A stretch of 64,000 nucleotides of DNA from Euprymna scolopes (GCA_024364805.1 CM044488.1:36678422-36742421), one strand, 5' to 3'; shown: positions 32,820 to 44,357, numbered from the stretch's first letter. Notes: generated by a model from the letters alone, not told the origin. A program made the numbers and translations.

Positions 32820-33010
32820 AGCCAAGAAGTCCTTGGCCTTCGGGCCAAGATCAAAGTGTAGTATCTGTTCTTCAGATGCTGCACTTCAATTTCTTGTTCT
32901 CTGTCAGTGGAGGAGACCTCCTTCACGACTGAGACAATTTTTATTTTTGTTCCTTTTCTCCACATTAAAAAACGACCCTGGTGTCTAACTTTGTCCCGTG
33001 GGGAGGCATT
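32820..33010 (+). repeat. U2 snRNA-derived repeat, copy 2
   Basis: TTGGCCTTCGGGCCAAGATC followed by AAAGTGTAGTATCTGTTCTT matches the 5' half of U2 snRNA (UCGGCCUUUUGGCUAAGAUCAAGUGUAGUAUCUGUUCUU). Later, GAGGAGACCTCC and ACGACCCTGGTGTCTAA are consistent with U2 stem regions. The Sm-site region is not intact and the element shares its non-U2 middle with 21231-21335, so it is a U2-derived pseudogene or SINE. Confidence 0.8.
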
Positions 33011-34089
33011 GTAAATAGGAAGAATATCTTAAATTTCTTTATATTAGTAGTAGATAAATCCCTGGTTCAAACAGCAATAGCATTAGTAATAAATCTAAAC
33101 GATTTTTCTTGTACAGAGAAAAGGACTTTAAACAAAAATTGCAACTATTAATAATTATCTAGGCTTTTCTTGATTAATTTCCGATTATGGTTTGATTTCT
33201 CATTGAATGTTGGCATAATTTAAAATGTGCTGGGAGGGGAGGTAAGATTAATAGAAATATTAACGTATAAATAAATCGTACTTTTAAATCTAGCTATCTG
33301 CATATCGAGTTCGATATTTGTAAAAAACTAAATTTACATGTTTCAGGTAATTCTATATTTTTCCAAAAAATGGAGTTGTGGTCCTCGATATTTTGGTTTT
33401 GTTCTTAATTTAATAATTTACGGGGGTAAATTCTGAAAATTAGATGTTAATTAGCTATAATTCTTTTTGTTTCATGCTAGTAAGATGAGAAATAAAAAGT
33501 ATTATGAATATTTCGTATCAATTATCTGACTGATTGAAATTAGATATTCACATCTCTTTAATAAAAAGTATAGGTTTTCATTTTCCTAAAAAAATGTTTT
33601 GAATAACAATTAATTAGCTTATTGTAGATAGTTTTGTAATATAAGATTTCTACATTTGTTTGTGAATCTAATTAAATTTTTCGCTTCTATTTAAATATTT
33701 TAAGGAATAGCTTTGTTTGAGGTTTTAACTTTTTTTTTTTTTTTTTTTTAGCTAGACCTTAAATACAAAATCTTGAAAATATATCTCCGATCTTTTTGAA
33801 ATCCAATATGGCAATGCAAGACGTTCCTCACATATTTTAATTCAATTATCATTTTTTTCGGTGAAGGGGGGGGGGAGGGATTGATAGATTTTTTTTTACA
33901 GACTTTACGCATCACCATTTCCTTTTATCTTTTTTTCTTCCTCAAATCCTTTTTCATTTCATATAATAAAAATTTCTAAGGTTTTTGATCAACGTACATT
34001 CATCTCTGAGGAGTAATTCAGTGATCTTCCGTTAGTCAACAAAACACGTTCAAGACTTACTATAAAAATAAAAACATTTATAAAGAACT
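33011..34089. other. Intronic stretch with no recognised feature
   Basis: AT-rich; a 20-base T tract near 33729 and a G run at 33867. No coding or repeat structure is identified. Confidence 0.5.
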
Positions 34090-34280
34090 TACGAAAATTA
34101 ACTTGCATTTCTGCGTAAAGTGCACATGGTCAAGACTGCAACAATGATTAGTTAATTACTAATTATTGTTGCAGCCCTGATGACATATGCTTAGTGCATA
34201 AGCGCAAGTAAATTTGTGTAGGTTGTTTTTAATGTTTATATAATTTTTTTTTTTTTATAAATCACTTTGTATTGAGCACT
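34090..34280 (+). repeat. Inverted pair of family A units
   Basis: A near-palindrome at 34137-34173 (TGCAACAATGATTAGTTA and its partner) joins two head-to-head units of about 45 bases, each running out to CTTGCATTTCTGCG/CGCAAG. The right unit has CTGATGA at 34177-34183, then TATGC and GCATA that pair, then AAGCGC, and further right ATTGAGCACTTTTGAAAT as in copy 1. Confidence 0.75.
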
Positions 34281-34522
34281 TTTGAAATTTTTGGTTTTAA
34301 GTTAATTTCATCAATATTTTATTAATTATTAGTGGCTGCACCGCATCAGCACACACAACGCCGAGGCAAACATGAAAGCGAGTACATTCAACATCGTCTT
34401 ACCATCAATGCTTACCTTGTGAACTCTGAGTATGGGAAATTCCCATATGCACAAAACAAAATCACTGAACAAACAAAATACCCTAACTAAGGATAAGATT
34501 AAAATGATGGTTAAAATTATTA

Positions 34523-34595
34523 TGAACTTGCCAGGATTCGAACCTGGAATCTTCTGATCCATAGCCAGACGCATTATCCATTGCACCACAAGTCC
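34523..34595 (-). tRNA. tRNA-Arg-like gene with anticodon ATG
   Basis: On the minus strand GGACTTG...CAAGTTC forms a complete 7-bp acceptor stem (one G-U pair), the T arm CCAGG-TTCGAAT-CCTGG is perfect, and the anticodon stem TCTGG/TCAGA closes with one G-U. The A box (TGGTGCAATGG) and B box (GGTTCGAATCC) fit consensus, and a TTTT lies 9 bases downstream. The body is almost identical to animal tRNA-Arg(ACG), but the anticodon loop CTATGGA gives ATG, formally His. The change, and two in the D stem, look like C-to-T decay at CpG sites. No intron and no encoded CCA. It may be a recent pseudogene. Confidence 0.8.
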
Positions 34596-34836
34596 TGTCC
34601 ATAGGCTGAAAGATGTTACTGCGACCGAATATAGACAATGCTAAATTCCGTTTACATGGGCAGGTAACTTTTTCAACATTTGCATGAAATGGTCCAAAAA
34701 CCCTTATTTCGGGCTTTTTGTGCGACTCGGCGTTGTTCATTACGAACCATATATAGATAAGGACAATCTAGAGACTCCCACCTTTCAGGGGAAAAAAGAA
34801 TTTTTCGATTCGGTGCATCCATTCGAAAGTTGTATT

Positions 34837-34838
<2 letters not shown>

Positions 34839-34873
<35 letters not shown>
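34839..34873. repeat. CA microsatellite
   Basis: About 17 CA units. Confidence 0.97.
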
Positions 34874-34878
<5 letters not shown>

Positions 34879-35769
34879 TTTAGAATTTTATTAATAGGAT
34901 AGATAAGTAGTTATTACTTCGCAAAAAAACATAATAAACAGTGAATTATAGATTGCTTTAGAAGTTTTTTCTAGCTAAAAATAAATGTATCTCCAGTATA
35001 GAATTTGACAGTTCAATGTTGACCAGCTGCTTCTCATCTTCCCAGAATAAATAAAAATAAAATCATTAAAATTTGATTCAAAGTAAAACATCTGGAACTA
35101 AATGGCTTTGAAAAATCAATGATCATCTTACCTCCCCATCTGACATTTCAGTAAATGTTAATGGCAAACATATGAAAATACCCTTAACCGTATCCACATG
35201 CATACAACGAATAAAATTTGAACATCAAACAACAATAACAGGTAAGTTATAATGAAATTCGTTTTCATCAGCTGTGGTTGAATATTGATTTGGTATCTGC
35301 ACCGAATACTAACTTTTTATACTTATTTTCTCGACATTTGTTCACAATTATCTTCGTGTTGTTGTCTCACTGACTTGTTTGAGTCACGTGACAGTTTCAA
35401 ATTGTAAACATTAGTAGGCAATAATTTTAAAGATTTGAGCGGTCTTCTTCAGACACAGTTTTAGTGTTGAACAATCAACTTATTTTTTATCTTATGTTAC
35501 GAAAATTGTGTTTATGGAAATTAATTATTTTCCGTTATGATAACTCGATATAAGAATGTTAGAAGAAATTGTTTTAATAGCAGCGTTTGAAACTATTTTT
35601 GGGATCTTAAAATATCGTTAATTGAAAGCTGACGGCAACTTTCAATATCGATTTATCTTCACAATCTGTTAAGAACATAACTATATACACTAACGTACAA
35701 CATATTAATGTTAACTCAATGGATCACAACTCGTCTAGTTCAATCAAAAATCAAATAAAAAATCAAAAA
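34874..35769. other. Intronic stretch with no gene recognised
   Basis: Contains one palindromic E-box (listed separately). No exon or repeat is identified. Confidence 0.5.
35383..35392. promoter_or_regulatory. Palindromic E-box GTCACGTGAC (CLEAR-like)
   Basis: An exact match to the CLEAR element bound by TFEB/MiT factors that control lysosomal genes. It is in intronic space of a hexosaminidase gene. A ten-base match alone does not prove function. Confidence 0.3.
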
Positions 35770-36190
35770 GTGATACATGAAGAAAATAAAATAGTAAAAT
35801 CTTTCCCTAATCTTAAAACCAAAAGACAACCTATACCACCGCAGCGTTGTATCCCTCTGCTTGTTTTACAAGTACCTTCACAGAATGTACTCCAATAGAC
35901 CTTGTACCCGCCAATATAAATACCTCCAATCCACCCAACTAGCAGCAAAAATAATACCCCTACTCTGTACAGGTCGCTAAATGCCAGATTTTCTACTCTA
36001 ACAACTTTCTTCAAGCAGACTTTGAAATTCCCTCTTTGCCCCCCCCCCTGCAAATCATACCAACACGCATTTAAAAAATGTAATGTGAACAAGCATCTTG
36101 TTGGCCAAGTCTCCACCAGGTTGCTACTTATTAATCTGACTCCTTTCACAGTAGCCCCTTATGTGGTAATATGCTTGGTTTGGAGTGAAC
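35770..36190 (+). pseudogene. LINE remnant (CR1/L2-like), 3' end
   Basis: CGCAGCGTTGTATCCCTCTG CTTGTTTTACAAGTACCTTC parallels 15770-15810, and ACAAGCATCTTGTTGGCC parallels the last codons at about 57960. It is heavily decayed, with no open frame in the sense direction. Confidence 0.7.
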
Positions 36191-36829
36191 AAAATTAAAA
36201 AATTTTTTAAATAAATTAAAAATATTGATATTTTTGTTTCTGTGAATTTTAGTTCAGAGACTTGTCTCTGTTTTAGAAAGTGAAAAAAAACAAAAAAACA
36301 GGTTGCATAAATTATCTTGCCCAACTTTCCAAGCAAACAGCATTTGAGTTGACAAATCAAACTTTGCTTCCGATTAACCAATTTTCATTTGTTATTGCTG
36401 TACCTAGTTATTGATAATATAACGTTCGTTGCTACAATTTTATTTTTTTAATTACAAAGTCCAAGCCACATGACTGGTAGTAGGAAACATTTAAAAAAAT
36501 AAATAAATAAATAAAAAATAAAAATCATTATATTGAAGAATATAATGGGAGTATTGTACCTTAAGTTTAAAAATGTGCAAATAAATAAAGACTAAAAACT
36601 ATAATGATTTTTTCACTGCATCCTGTGCAACACCGGATAGCTACAACTATTACGATGTACATAATATTGCTAGTTGAAAAAAAAAAAACACATTTCAAGT
36701 TAGATTACTGAAATTTTAAAAGGTCTGAGTAGAGTGTTGTTTTACTAACTCTATAGCACTGGTGTGTAAATGGGAAATATAACAGGAGTCCATGGGACTG
36801 ACTAGAAAAGGAAAGGTTAATGAGAAGTC
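36191..36829. other. Intronic stretch with no recognised feature
   Basis: AT-rich; TAAA repeats at about 36497-36525. Confidence 0.5.
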
Positions 36830-37245
36830 ATGTTATTTGGATTCTTTGCCCTATTGTTTTCATCTTGAGTGTTAGTTTCACTACATTTCAGCAAATGTAA
36901 CCTCTGACCTTCAGTTGTATCTTACCTAACTCGGGAATCTGCATGGAATTTTATACAAAAACCTTTATTCAACCTATGGGGGTAGCTACTCATTCAGTCA
37001 GCCATGATTGTGCAGAAGTCCAAAGTAATTCACAATTATATTTTCAGTGTTGCCTGCACTGAAGATTGAATAATTGACACCCAGAAAGTGTCATTTACAA
37101 CTGAATTTTACCAAGTACTTTGTCCATTAAACATATATGTCACAGTTCGACAAGATACACCTTAAGGTCGAAAATTAAATCAGCCGAAAAGTTATAAAAA
37201 TAACACTCAAGATGAGAACAGTAGTCCAACGAATCCAAATACAGT
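36830..37245. repeat. Fold-back family F, best-preserved long-armed copy
   Basis: Left arm 36836-36932 and right arm 37135-37245 are inverted relatives over about 95 bases (TATTTGGATTCTTTGCC, TTTTCATCTTGAGTGTTAGT versus ACACTCAAGATGAGAACAGT, CCAACGAATCCAAATA). The interior contains GCCATGATTGTGCAGAAGTC and GCCTGCACTGAAGATTGAA, shared with 30.7 kb. No protein is encoded. Confidence 0.85.
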
Positions 37246-38448
37246 TAATGAGAAGTGTCTATTATTTATATAAACTAACCCTCCATGTGGAGAAATTGAT
37301 TTGCAGAGTAAATTAGTTGACTTTAATATTCAGTGTGTCCAGGTTCTGTATCATTTCAGTTGGATTGACTAAATTTCTATGGACTTCTACTCCATACTTC
37401 TAATGCAATTGGAATGCATTATCTCTGCTGCCCCATCTTTTATCGGGTCATAAATTTTGATGAAAATGAGCTCCACTGGCTTTTCAAATATTTGCAGAGG
37501 AATTAGACAAATCGATAAATACACAATGAAAACTACAGTAAGCATTTAAGTCAATTAAAATAGAGACCAAGCTTAATCTTAGATTAGGCTACCTAATTAT
37601 CTATCAGATAAACGTGGCTAGAGACAGAAAAAGGAGAGAGAATGACAAATAGAAAGAAAGAGGGGATAGAGGTGCAATCATTCATTTTTAATCTTGTATG
37701 TGTAAATGTTCTTTCTAAATTGAATATTTTTTTAATACAATTTGTATTAAAGTTTTTTTTTTTTTAAATTTATTAGTATTTCCTTTTTATTTAAATACTG
37801 TTTAAAATACTTTTGAGACATTTTCAAGAAAAATGTTTCAATTTCTTAGTTTTATTTTCTTTGGTCAGGAGTTTTTTTTAACAACCTGCAATCTCAGTCT
37901 CAAGTTTAGCGGTCTTGAGGATTGATTCTATTCAAATTCCACTGCCTTCTTTGCATCTAAATTTTCTTAAGTTGTCCAACTTTCCTCTGTCCTCAAGGTC
38001 TTTACATTTTCTCATCCAAGAATCACTCATCAACCTGGCCAAACCAACACAACCAACTGATTGACAGGAGTTCATACTTTGAGCCTTGCCAACAATGTAT
38101 CAATGCTTATATGGTGAGTCTGATTTGCACATTTATCGAATTGCTCTGAACATATATCTATACATTTTACATGATTCTATACCATAACATATATTCTATA
38201 TCAACTCTTCAAAGCGCAGATGATAGACATTGATATTTTCAGTTCTAAATACTATTATAGATATTTTCTTTTTAGCTATTAAAAAAATTAAAGCTCTTTT
38301 AAGAACCTATGCTTGGGTCAAGTTTTAGTTTTAGCATATTTATTGAATTACCACCCATGATAAGACACTAGTATGTAGCCAGATTCCAAGCAAAGTTGGT
38401 ACCTATTTATCCACCTGGGTGTAAATTGTGCTTACAATAGTATGTATT
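37246..38448. other. Intronic stretch with no recognised feature
   Basis: No exon, element boundary or RNA gene seen. Confidence 0.5.
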
Positions 38449-38551
38449 TTGCGAATGGTAATCCATAAAAGTACTGGTTATAACTCAATGTTGCTCAACT
38501 TTGGTGATTTAATGAGAACTTGGGTCTCAATGTGATTTAGCCTTACATTTC
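38449..38551 (-). repeat. 5S rRNA-derived repeat, copy 3
   Basis: On the minus strand: CCAAGTTCTCATTAAATCAC, CAAAGTTGAGCAACATTGAG, AACCAGTACTTTTATGGATT, ACCATTCGCAAAATAC. This follows 5S rRNA from about base 20 to the 3' end. It shares CTCATTAAAT and CAACATTGAG with copy 2, so the two come from one diverged 5S-derived source. Confidence 0.8.
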
Positions 38552-38930
38552 TTGTCGCTAATGATGCAGTAAAATATTTGTTTCTTTCCCATTAAAAAAA
38601 AATTTTAAAAAGAAAAAAATTAGTCTTGCACAAAAAGATAAACACCAAGGATTTATATTCATACTTTTATTCTTTTAATCTCTAAACGTTAACCATAATT
38701 GTTGCCAATTGCTAATTCTTAATCTGGGATTAAGAAAGACAAACAGACAAAAACATCGCATTTTTTGCATTTAATCTTTGTTTCTCTCTCTCTCTCAAAC
38801 CGTTTCTGGAAGTGTTTCACACCTTTGTCCAAATTTAAGCTGAAATAGACAGCATGGTTTATTTCACAAATGTTTGCTAAACTTTTTCTCAGAATCGTTT
38901 CATATCTAATACACAAAATGTGTTTGTGTA

Positions 38931-38933
38931 TGT

Positions 38934-38965
<32 letters not shown>

Positions 38966-38966
38966 A
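38931..38966. repeat. GT microsatellite
   Basis: Interrupted then pure GT run. Confidence 0.95.
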
Positions 38967-38974
38967 GACACGAG

Positions 38975-39222
38975 TTTCATTGTTACTGTGGCTCATTAGT
39001 ATAGCTGACTATGACAGGCTCAAAAAGCTGTATAAGGATGTTAACTTCAAAGTTTAACTGTTCCTTTTTTAATCAGATTTTTTCGATCATCGATACTCAG
39101 ATACATTCTGATATAAAACCTATACAAGAACACTTCCATATAAAAAACGGTCCACCCGCTTCGGAGTTCATAGGAAACGAACTCACATACACACAAAGTG
39201 CCTTTTATATATAAGTAGATAA
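38975..39222 (+). repeat. Retroelement 3' end (RTE-like), copy 1
   Basis: It matches 59015-59270: CTGTTCCTTTTTTAATCAGA, CGCTTCGGAGTTCATAG, ACACAAAGTGCCTTTTATAT ATAAGTAGATA. It appears non-coding and ends in a TATATAAGTAGATA tail, typical of RTE-linked non-autonomous elements (inference). Confidence 0.75.
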
Positions 39223-40245
39223 CTTCAGTTCTGTAATCTACTTTCAAACTTTTCATTGCTTTGAACTATTTAAATGTTTGCTCTCTGATTATGTGTGCCC
39301 CATCACTAAATTGCAGCCACAATAATTGTAATTTAAATGACGTGCTGCAAGTCAACAGGCAACCACGTGACTGCAAACTACGAGGGTTGAGTTCTTGATT
39401 TGTATCCAATATGGATTCTTTTGAGCAAGAGATCTGCAACATTTTGTTCGTTTTATTTTTGTTTTTTTCTGTTTTCCGCTTAGGGTTGTACAGAGAAATT
39501 CATGGAAGTATAAATAGGAAAGAAGTACATCTGTATGCATTAACTACTTGTATGCTATTAAACCTAGGAACATGAAATTCTGCAAGAAAGGAATGCTCTA
39601 CTTATTTCAATCGTCCTAAGGGAATTAGAGGAAAAAAAATATTTTTAAGGGATGAGTTGTTCAAAACAGAAAATAAATTGGGAAGAGGGTAAGAGAGGAA
39701 CGGAGAGGATTAATTGGTGGAGTGGTGGAGGTTAGGAGTTTATGTGAAGGCTAGGTTGGAAATTGCTTTGGCAGGCAACAGAAAACAGGAATTGGGTTGA
39801 ATGATTCATGGAAATCAGGTCTTTAATAGCACATTATTAAATAAGATACAACTTTCTACAAATATGAATACAAAAACAAACAAAGCTGGGAGAATATTCC
39901 AGGATACAAATAAAGGTTGTATTGCCATTTGTTTACGAAAAAAGCTGACCAACTTTATTTTGTGTCGCATGTTTTTTGGGTTGTACAAATTACCAGTCAT
40001 ATAGTACAGAATCTTAATTTTTTTTTTCTGACACACGATATGATTTATCCATTCCCCTAAGTACACAAGCTGGATGAGGATGCTGACTTTCTAGCTCCTA
40101 TCATTTCGCATGATTTTTCAGTTTCAAGTCAACAAAAAAGAGCAAGAGTTTATTTTCTTTCTTGCCTGTGATGACACAGCTATGCAAGATCTGCCCTTAC
40201 CATCCTCTTGATATACAACACAAATTAGGGAACAAGAAAAGCAAC
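39223..40245. other. Intronic stretch with no recognised feature
   Basis: No exon or element identified. Confidence 0.5.
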
Positions 40246-40249
40246 AAAC

Positions 40250-41200
40250 TTAGTACAGATATACTTTGATGTATCTCCACTTTAACATCAAAACTGTCAG
40301 TAAATGTGCTGCTAATTCTAACAAAAACTTTATGTATATTGCTTGAACAGCCTTCAACATCCACTCACTTGGCCATAATTTATGCAAAGCCCTCCATCCT
40401 TTCCCAAAATCCATGAAAAGCAAAATACTTTTCTTACATCTGTCGCATGATAAATATATTATTAGTGATACCTCACGAAAATATAAGACCAAACTGCATT
40501 TTCTTCTATGTTTATATGACTTCTTATTTGTTACTCAATTATTCTCTTGCTTTCATTCATCCAGAGTTCCTCTTTTACTCTTATAAAGTCTTCAATTCTA
40601 AGATTCCAATCTTTAAGAACAGCTGCTTCTTTTATGATCTGATTTGTAAAGTCGGATCATCTCAGTACCCATTTCACCTGCAACATTTCGGCAGCAACAC
40701 CTGAGGATCTTGCAGTCAAATCTTTTTCATCTTACAGTTTTCCATATAATTTCTTTCCCAATTCTTATAGTCGACTCAGAGATTGTTTCTGAAACTTCAA
40801 AATTTTCTCATTCACATAAAAACATCAGTATTCAACAAGTTTATAATAGTATTTCCAACCATCCCGTTTTTTTTTTCTAGAGCATATCATCGTCATTTTG
40901 AATTCGCTAACAATATTCATATTTCTATTTGCCATCTGATTAGTCATCCTTAATACTTCCTTCTTCTGATCATCCTTTTGTAATATATACCCCCCCAAAA
41001 AAAATAATAAAATAAAAAAAGTAGCCCGTTCTTCTTGCTGTTCTCTTTACCACCAAATACATCCTTACCCACTAATGTTCCCATCACACCATTTTTAATT
41101 TTCTTTGATACACTTCTCAGCAATTTCATTCCATCTCTGTGAGACCCTATGTCTTGGAGGTCCTTTTTGTACAAATCCAATCTCGATTTCAGTTAACTAA
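40250..41200 (-). pseudogene. LINE reverse-transcriptase remnant
   Basis: On the minus strand DLYKKDLQDIGSHRDGMKLL (about 41180-41100) corresponds to the linker before the RT domain. Further on, LLFMDFGKGWRALHKLWPSE then WMLKAVQAIY (about 40440-40330) aligns with the RT motif F-VDFEKAFDRVPR-xLW-xLRKLGV-EW-VKAVQAMY. Only one of the usual residues of that motif (DF) is fully kept. Frames are broken between, so it is a dead copy. The class (RTE or related) is uncertain. Confidence 0.75.
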
Positions 41201-41844
41201 CACTGAAGAGCTGTGATAGTGCGAAACAGTCTATGGATGATTATTATATACAAAGTAAAGATGATTTTCTTTTCCTTATTTCATTAAGTGCACTAGCTTT
41301 AATAACATAAGTGTTTTTCATTAGTCAGGTAGAGAGCAAATAGTTAAGTAATCTACCCCCCCCCCCAAAAAAAAACAAAAAACAAAACCCAAACTAATTT
41401 CCAATTTTAATTAAATTTTATGATTAATCTCGTTCGATACTGTTTTTCATTAGTCAAATTTAGAGAAAGGGTGGAAGAGAGTTTACTCTCACTCAGTTCT
41501 CTTACTGTTACCCAAAATACTTAAATTGAACAAGACATCATTCATACTCACTGGCTGAATAACCAAAGTTCGTCTGAGTAAAGATACTGTAATGACATCG
41601 ATTGGATAGAAAAATTCTAATAATTAACTTACATTTCTTTTTAAAACTAAATAAGAAACAATAATAATAAACAGTGAAGAAACTAGTTTTTTGCTACTAT
41701 TAAATAAACATTTCCGATATATTATCAGAAATTATTTTCCTTTTCGTTTGTTTTGATTTTAGTCATTGAAACAAACTAACTGGTAGGGGATTTTTGGTAG
41801 AGAATGGAATATCAGAAACATTTTGATTAAACTAACTTTGAAAA
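41201..41844. other. Intronic stretch with no recognised feature
   Basis: Includes C and A homopolymers at about 41357-41375. Confidence 0.5.
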
Positions 41845-41875
41845 ATAATAATAATAATAATAAAAATAATAATAA

Positions 41876-41954
<79 letters not shown>

Positions 41955-41955
41955 A
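41845..41955. repeat. AAT trinucleotide microsatellite
   Basis: About 110 bases of AAT/ATA repeats with a few AAA interruptions. The antisense frame is poly-Leu and not a gene. Confidence 0.98.
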
Positions 41956-41989
41956 TAAAGAACAAAGTTTCAGCTTTGTTGGGTTTTTT

Positions 41990-42200
41990 CTTTAGATAAC
42001 AATTGATAACTTGGAATTCTGTTCTCATCTTGAATATTATTGTCACAACATTGCAATCGATGTAATCTCCGCCTTCTGTCAGGTGAGTATTGTCAACCTT
42101 TGGAAGCTATTGAATTTAAACAGAATCTTATGTTGAACACAAGAATTTCGAATATAACACTTTTATAAAGAGAACAGTAGTTTGAATAATACAATTTTTC
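41990..42200. repeat. Fold-back family F, degraded copy
   Basis: TTCTGTTCTCATCTTGAATA, then TCGATGTAATCTCCGCCTTC (minus: GAAGGCGGAGATTACATCGA) and an inverted short arm at about 42152-42190 (AACACTTTTATAAAGAGAAC). Confidence 0.65.
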
Positions 42201-42789
42201 CAGGTAAGAGACTTCCAGAATTCACTTTTTTGTTAGAAATGTTAAATATATGTTTATGTCCAAGTACAAAAAGGGGAAAAAAATGCAACAAACAAACCCA
42301 TATCATGAGAACAAGGTGACTCACAGGATTGATCAATTATTAAAGCTATCAATCAATTCTTCAACACATTCAATTCAAGAGCGAGTCACGCCACTTTTTA
42401 GAGTGAGCGCATAAATAATCTACATCATGCTTGGCTGAAATACGTGTCCCATCGCTTTGCTGATACATCGTCATCTTTCAGCATCTCTACTTTGCAGGAG
42501 TTGCAAATGAGATCGTTCATATTTTATCCACACACCGTACAAACAAAACGAATTTAAGTAAATAATGGATTTCAATTTCAATAGATTTAGAGTAAAATGC
42601 ACTTTTTTATATGATCCACAGGAGAGGCGAGACGAGCACATCGGTATTATTTTAACCTTTGCTAATGATAAGATTTTTCAGTTGTCAAGATGAGGCTGTC
42701 GTTTCTGTTCTTATGTATAGATTCAAATACTGCCAGGATCATTTTTCTATTTGAAGATTCTCTATATTCTAGTCCTGTAGATAATTATC
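42201..42789. other. Intronic stretch with no recognised feature
   Basis: No coding or repeat structure recognised. Confidence 0.5.
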
Positions 42790-43240
42790 TACTTACTAAC
42801 TGGACGCCCAGCATTGCCTGATCGTATAATACGTTTAAACGTGATATTTTAATTTATGCAGATTGCATACATAATCAATTTGCTATTGATCATTATTACG
42901 AGCAATAATTTGCCCAGTGGACTGATTCCCTCAAAAATGTCGTTCATCAAATTTCATCTGGGTTTGTTAACAATATCATGTCAGCTGATATTTGAGCTTG
43001 ACAATGAATGCCCAGGAAAAGTTATTTTTGATTAATGTTTAATTTTTTAAATATACAAATGAAATCATTTGCAGCGATTTTAAATGCTACCTCTTCTTTA
43101 TCGTAAATTGAACTCATAAGGAAAAATTTAAATAAAATGGTGAGGTACATCCAGGCTTGAACAGAGGATCATTTGATCTGTAGTTGAATGAGCTATATCT
43201 CCAGGTGTCATTTTTTTTATTTATTTTAAAAGAAGAAATG
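42790..43240 (+). repeat. Non-autonomous retroelement (ACTAGCA family), diverged copy
   Basis: ACTGGACGCCCAGCATTGCC TGATCG and TTTTAATTTATGCAGATTGC parallel 20200 and 1250-1290. It ends in repeat-like sequence. Confidence 0.5.
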
Positions 43241-44357
43241 CGTTACTGAAATTTTATTATTTTCCTTGGACGATATAACATAATATATTCCCCTGTAAAT
43301 TTTTTTTTTATCTATAAGAGAGAAAAGACTAATTTTAAGATTGGATTTTTTGTTTTGATACTGAATTTCTGTACAAAACATATCTAAAAACACTGCCAGA
43401 CATATAAATTAGCTTTGTATAAATTTGCAAAAGATAGGTTCTAAAAGGATTGAGCCTATAAGAAAGGAACTTTCTCTCTCTCACACACACTTATATAAGA
43501 GTAGAGATAGAGATATAACATTTATGCAAGAGACAGGTATCTTAAACAAACAAAACACATACTCTAATAATATACACACACGTGAAAATTCACTGCATTT
43601 TCCCAAATGATTGTTGTCTTATTACACTTCTCTATTGTTACCTCTTTCTTATTCAGAACTACACTGGTGACTTTTTACACTAGCTACAGATCTGCATGAC
43701 CTATAGCATAGACGGCAACCAAACATACTTTCAAGTTGCGAGATTATCAAGAGAAGAACAAGAGCTGGATTTAGCTGTCAGAGGCTCTTTGATAAGCTTA
43801 TCATTTGGAATATTTAACCACCACTTCTATAGTAACAAATCATACCTGATAGTTTCTACTAATGAATATCCCACTTTGAAACAAATTCGAATGCTTTCTT
43901 TTTGTTAATTCATTTTTCAGACCATCAAGTTATTGAGGCAACTGATAGTTGTCTCAGCTGAACTTCTGAAGATCAAAGTAAAACTTCCCCAGCGTTTCTC
44001 CTTTTTATAGAGCTTTAAAACGTATGCTTACTGGCCTCTTGATGTTGGAGATGCTGCCTGAGACAAGCCATGCATCATCCTAATCTGAAGGGACTTTAGG
44101 CATACATATAACACCAAGTATGCTCAATGATCATGGCCTCGCTAATTTAAATGCGGGTGGCATAAAATCTTAAAATTATTCAAATTTAGAAAGATCTCTT
44201 GCCTTTTGGAATAAATGTAACTAATCAAAGAAATACACTACATTTCATCTGGAGATTGTCGAGAGTTGCCTGGAGACTTTGATGCCTTCTCAGAATATTG
44301 GAATCCCCAGGATAGAGGGGTCTCTTTATTTGTGAAAAGTCTGAAATGGTGAATATA
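43241..44357. other. Intronic stretch, unidentified
   Basis: An open plus frame at 43696-43908 has no recognisable domain and no convincing splice pair. Otherwise nothing is recognised. Confidence 0.4.
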
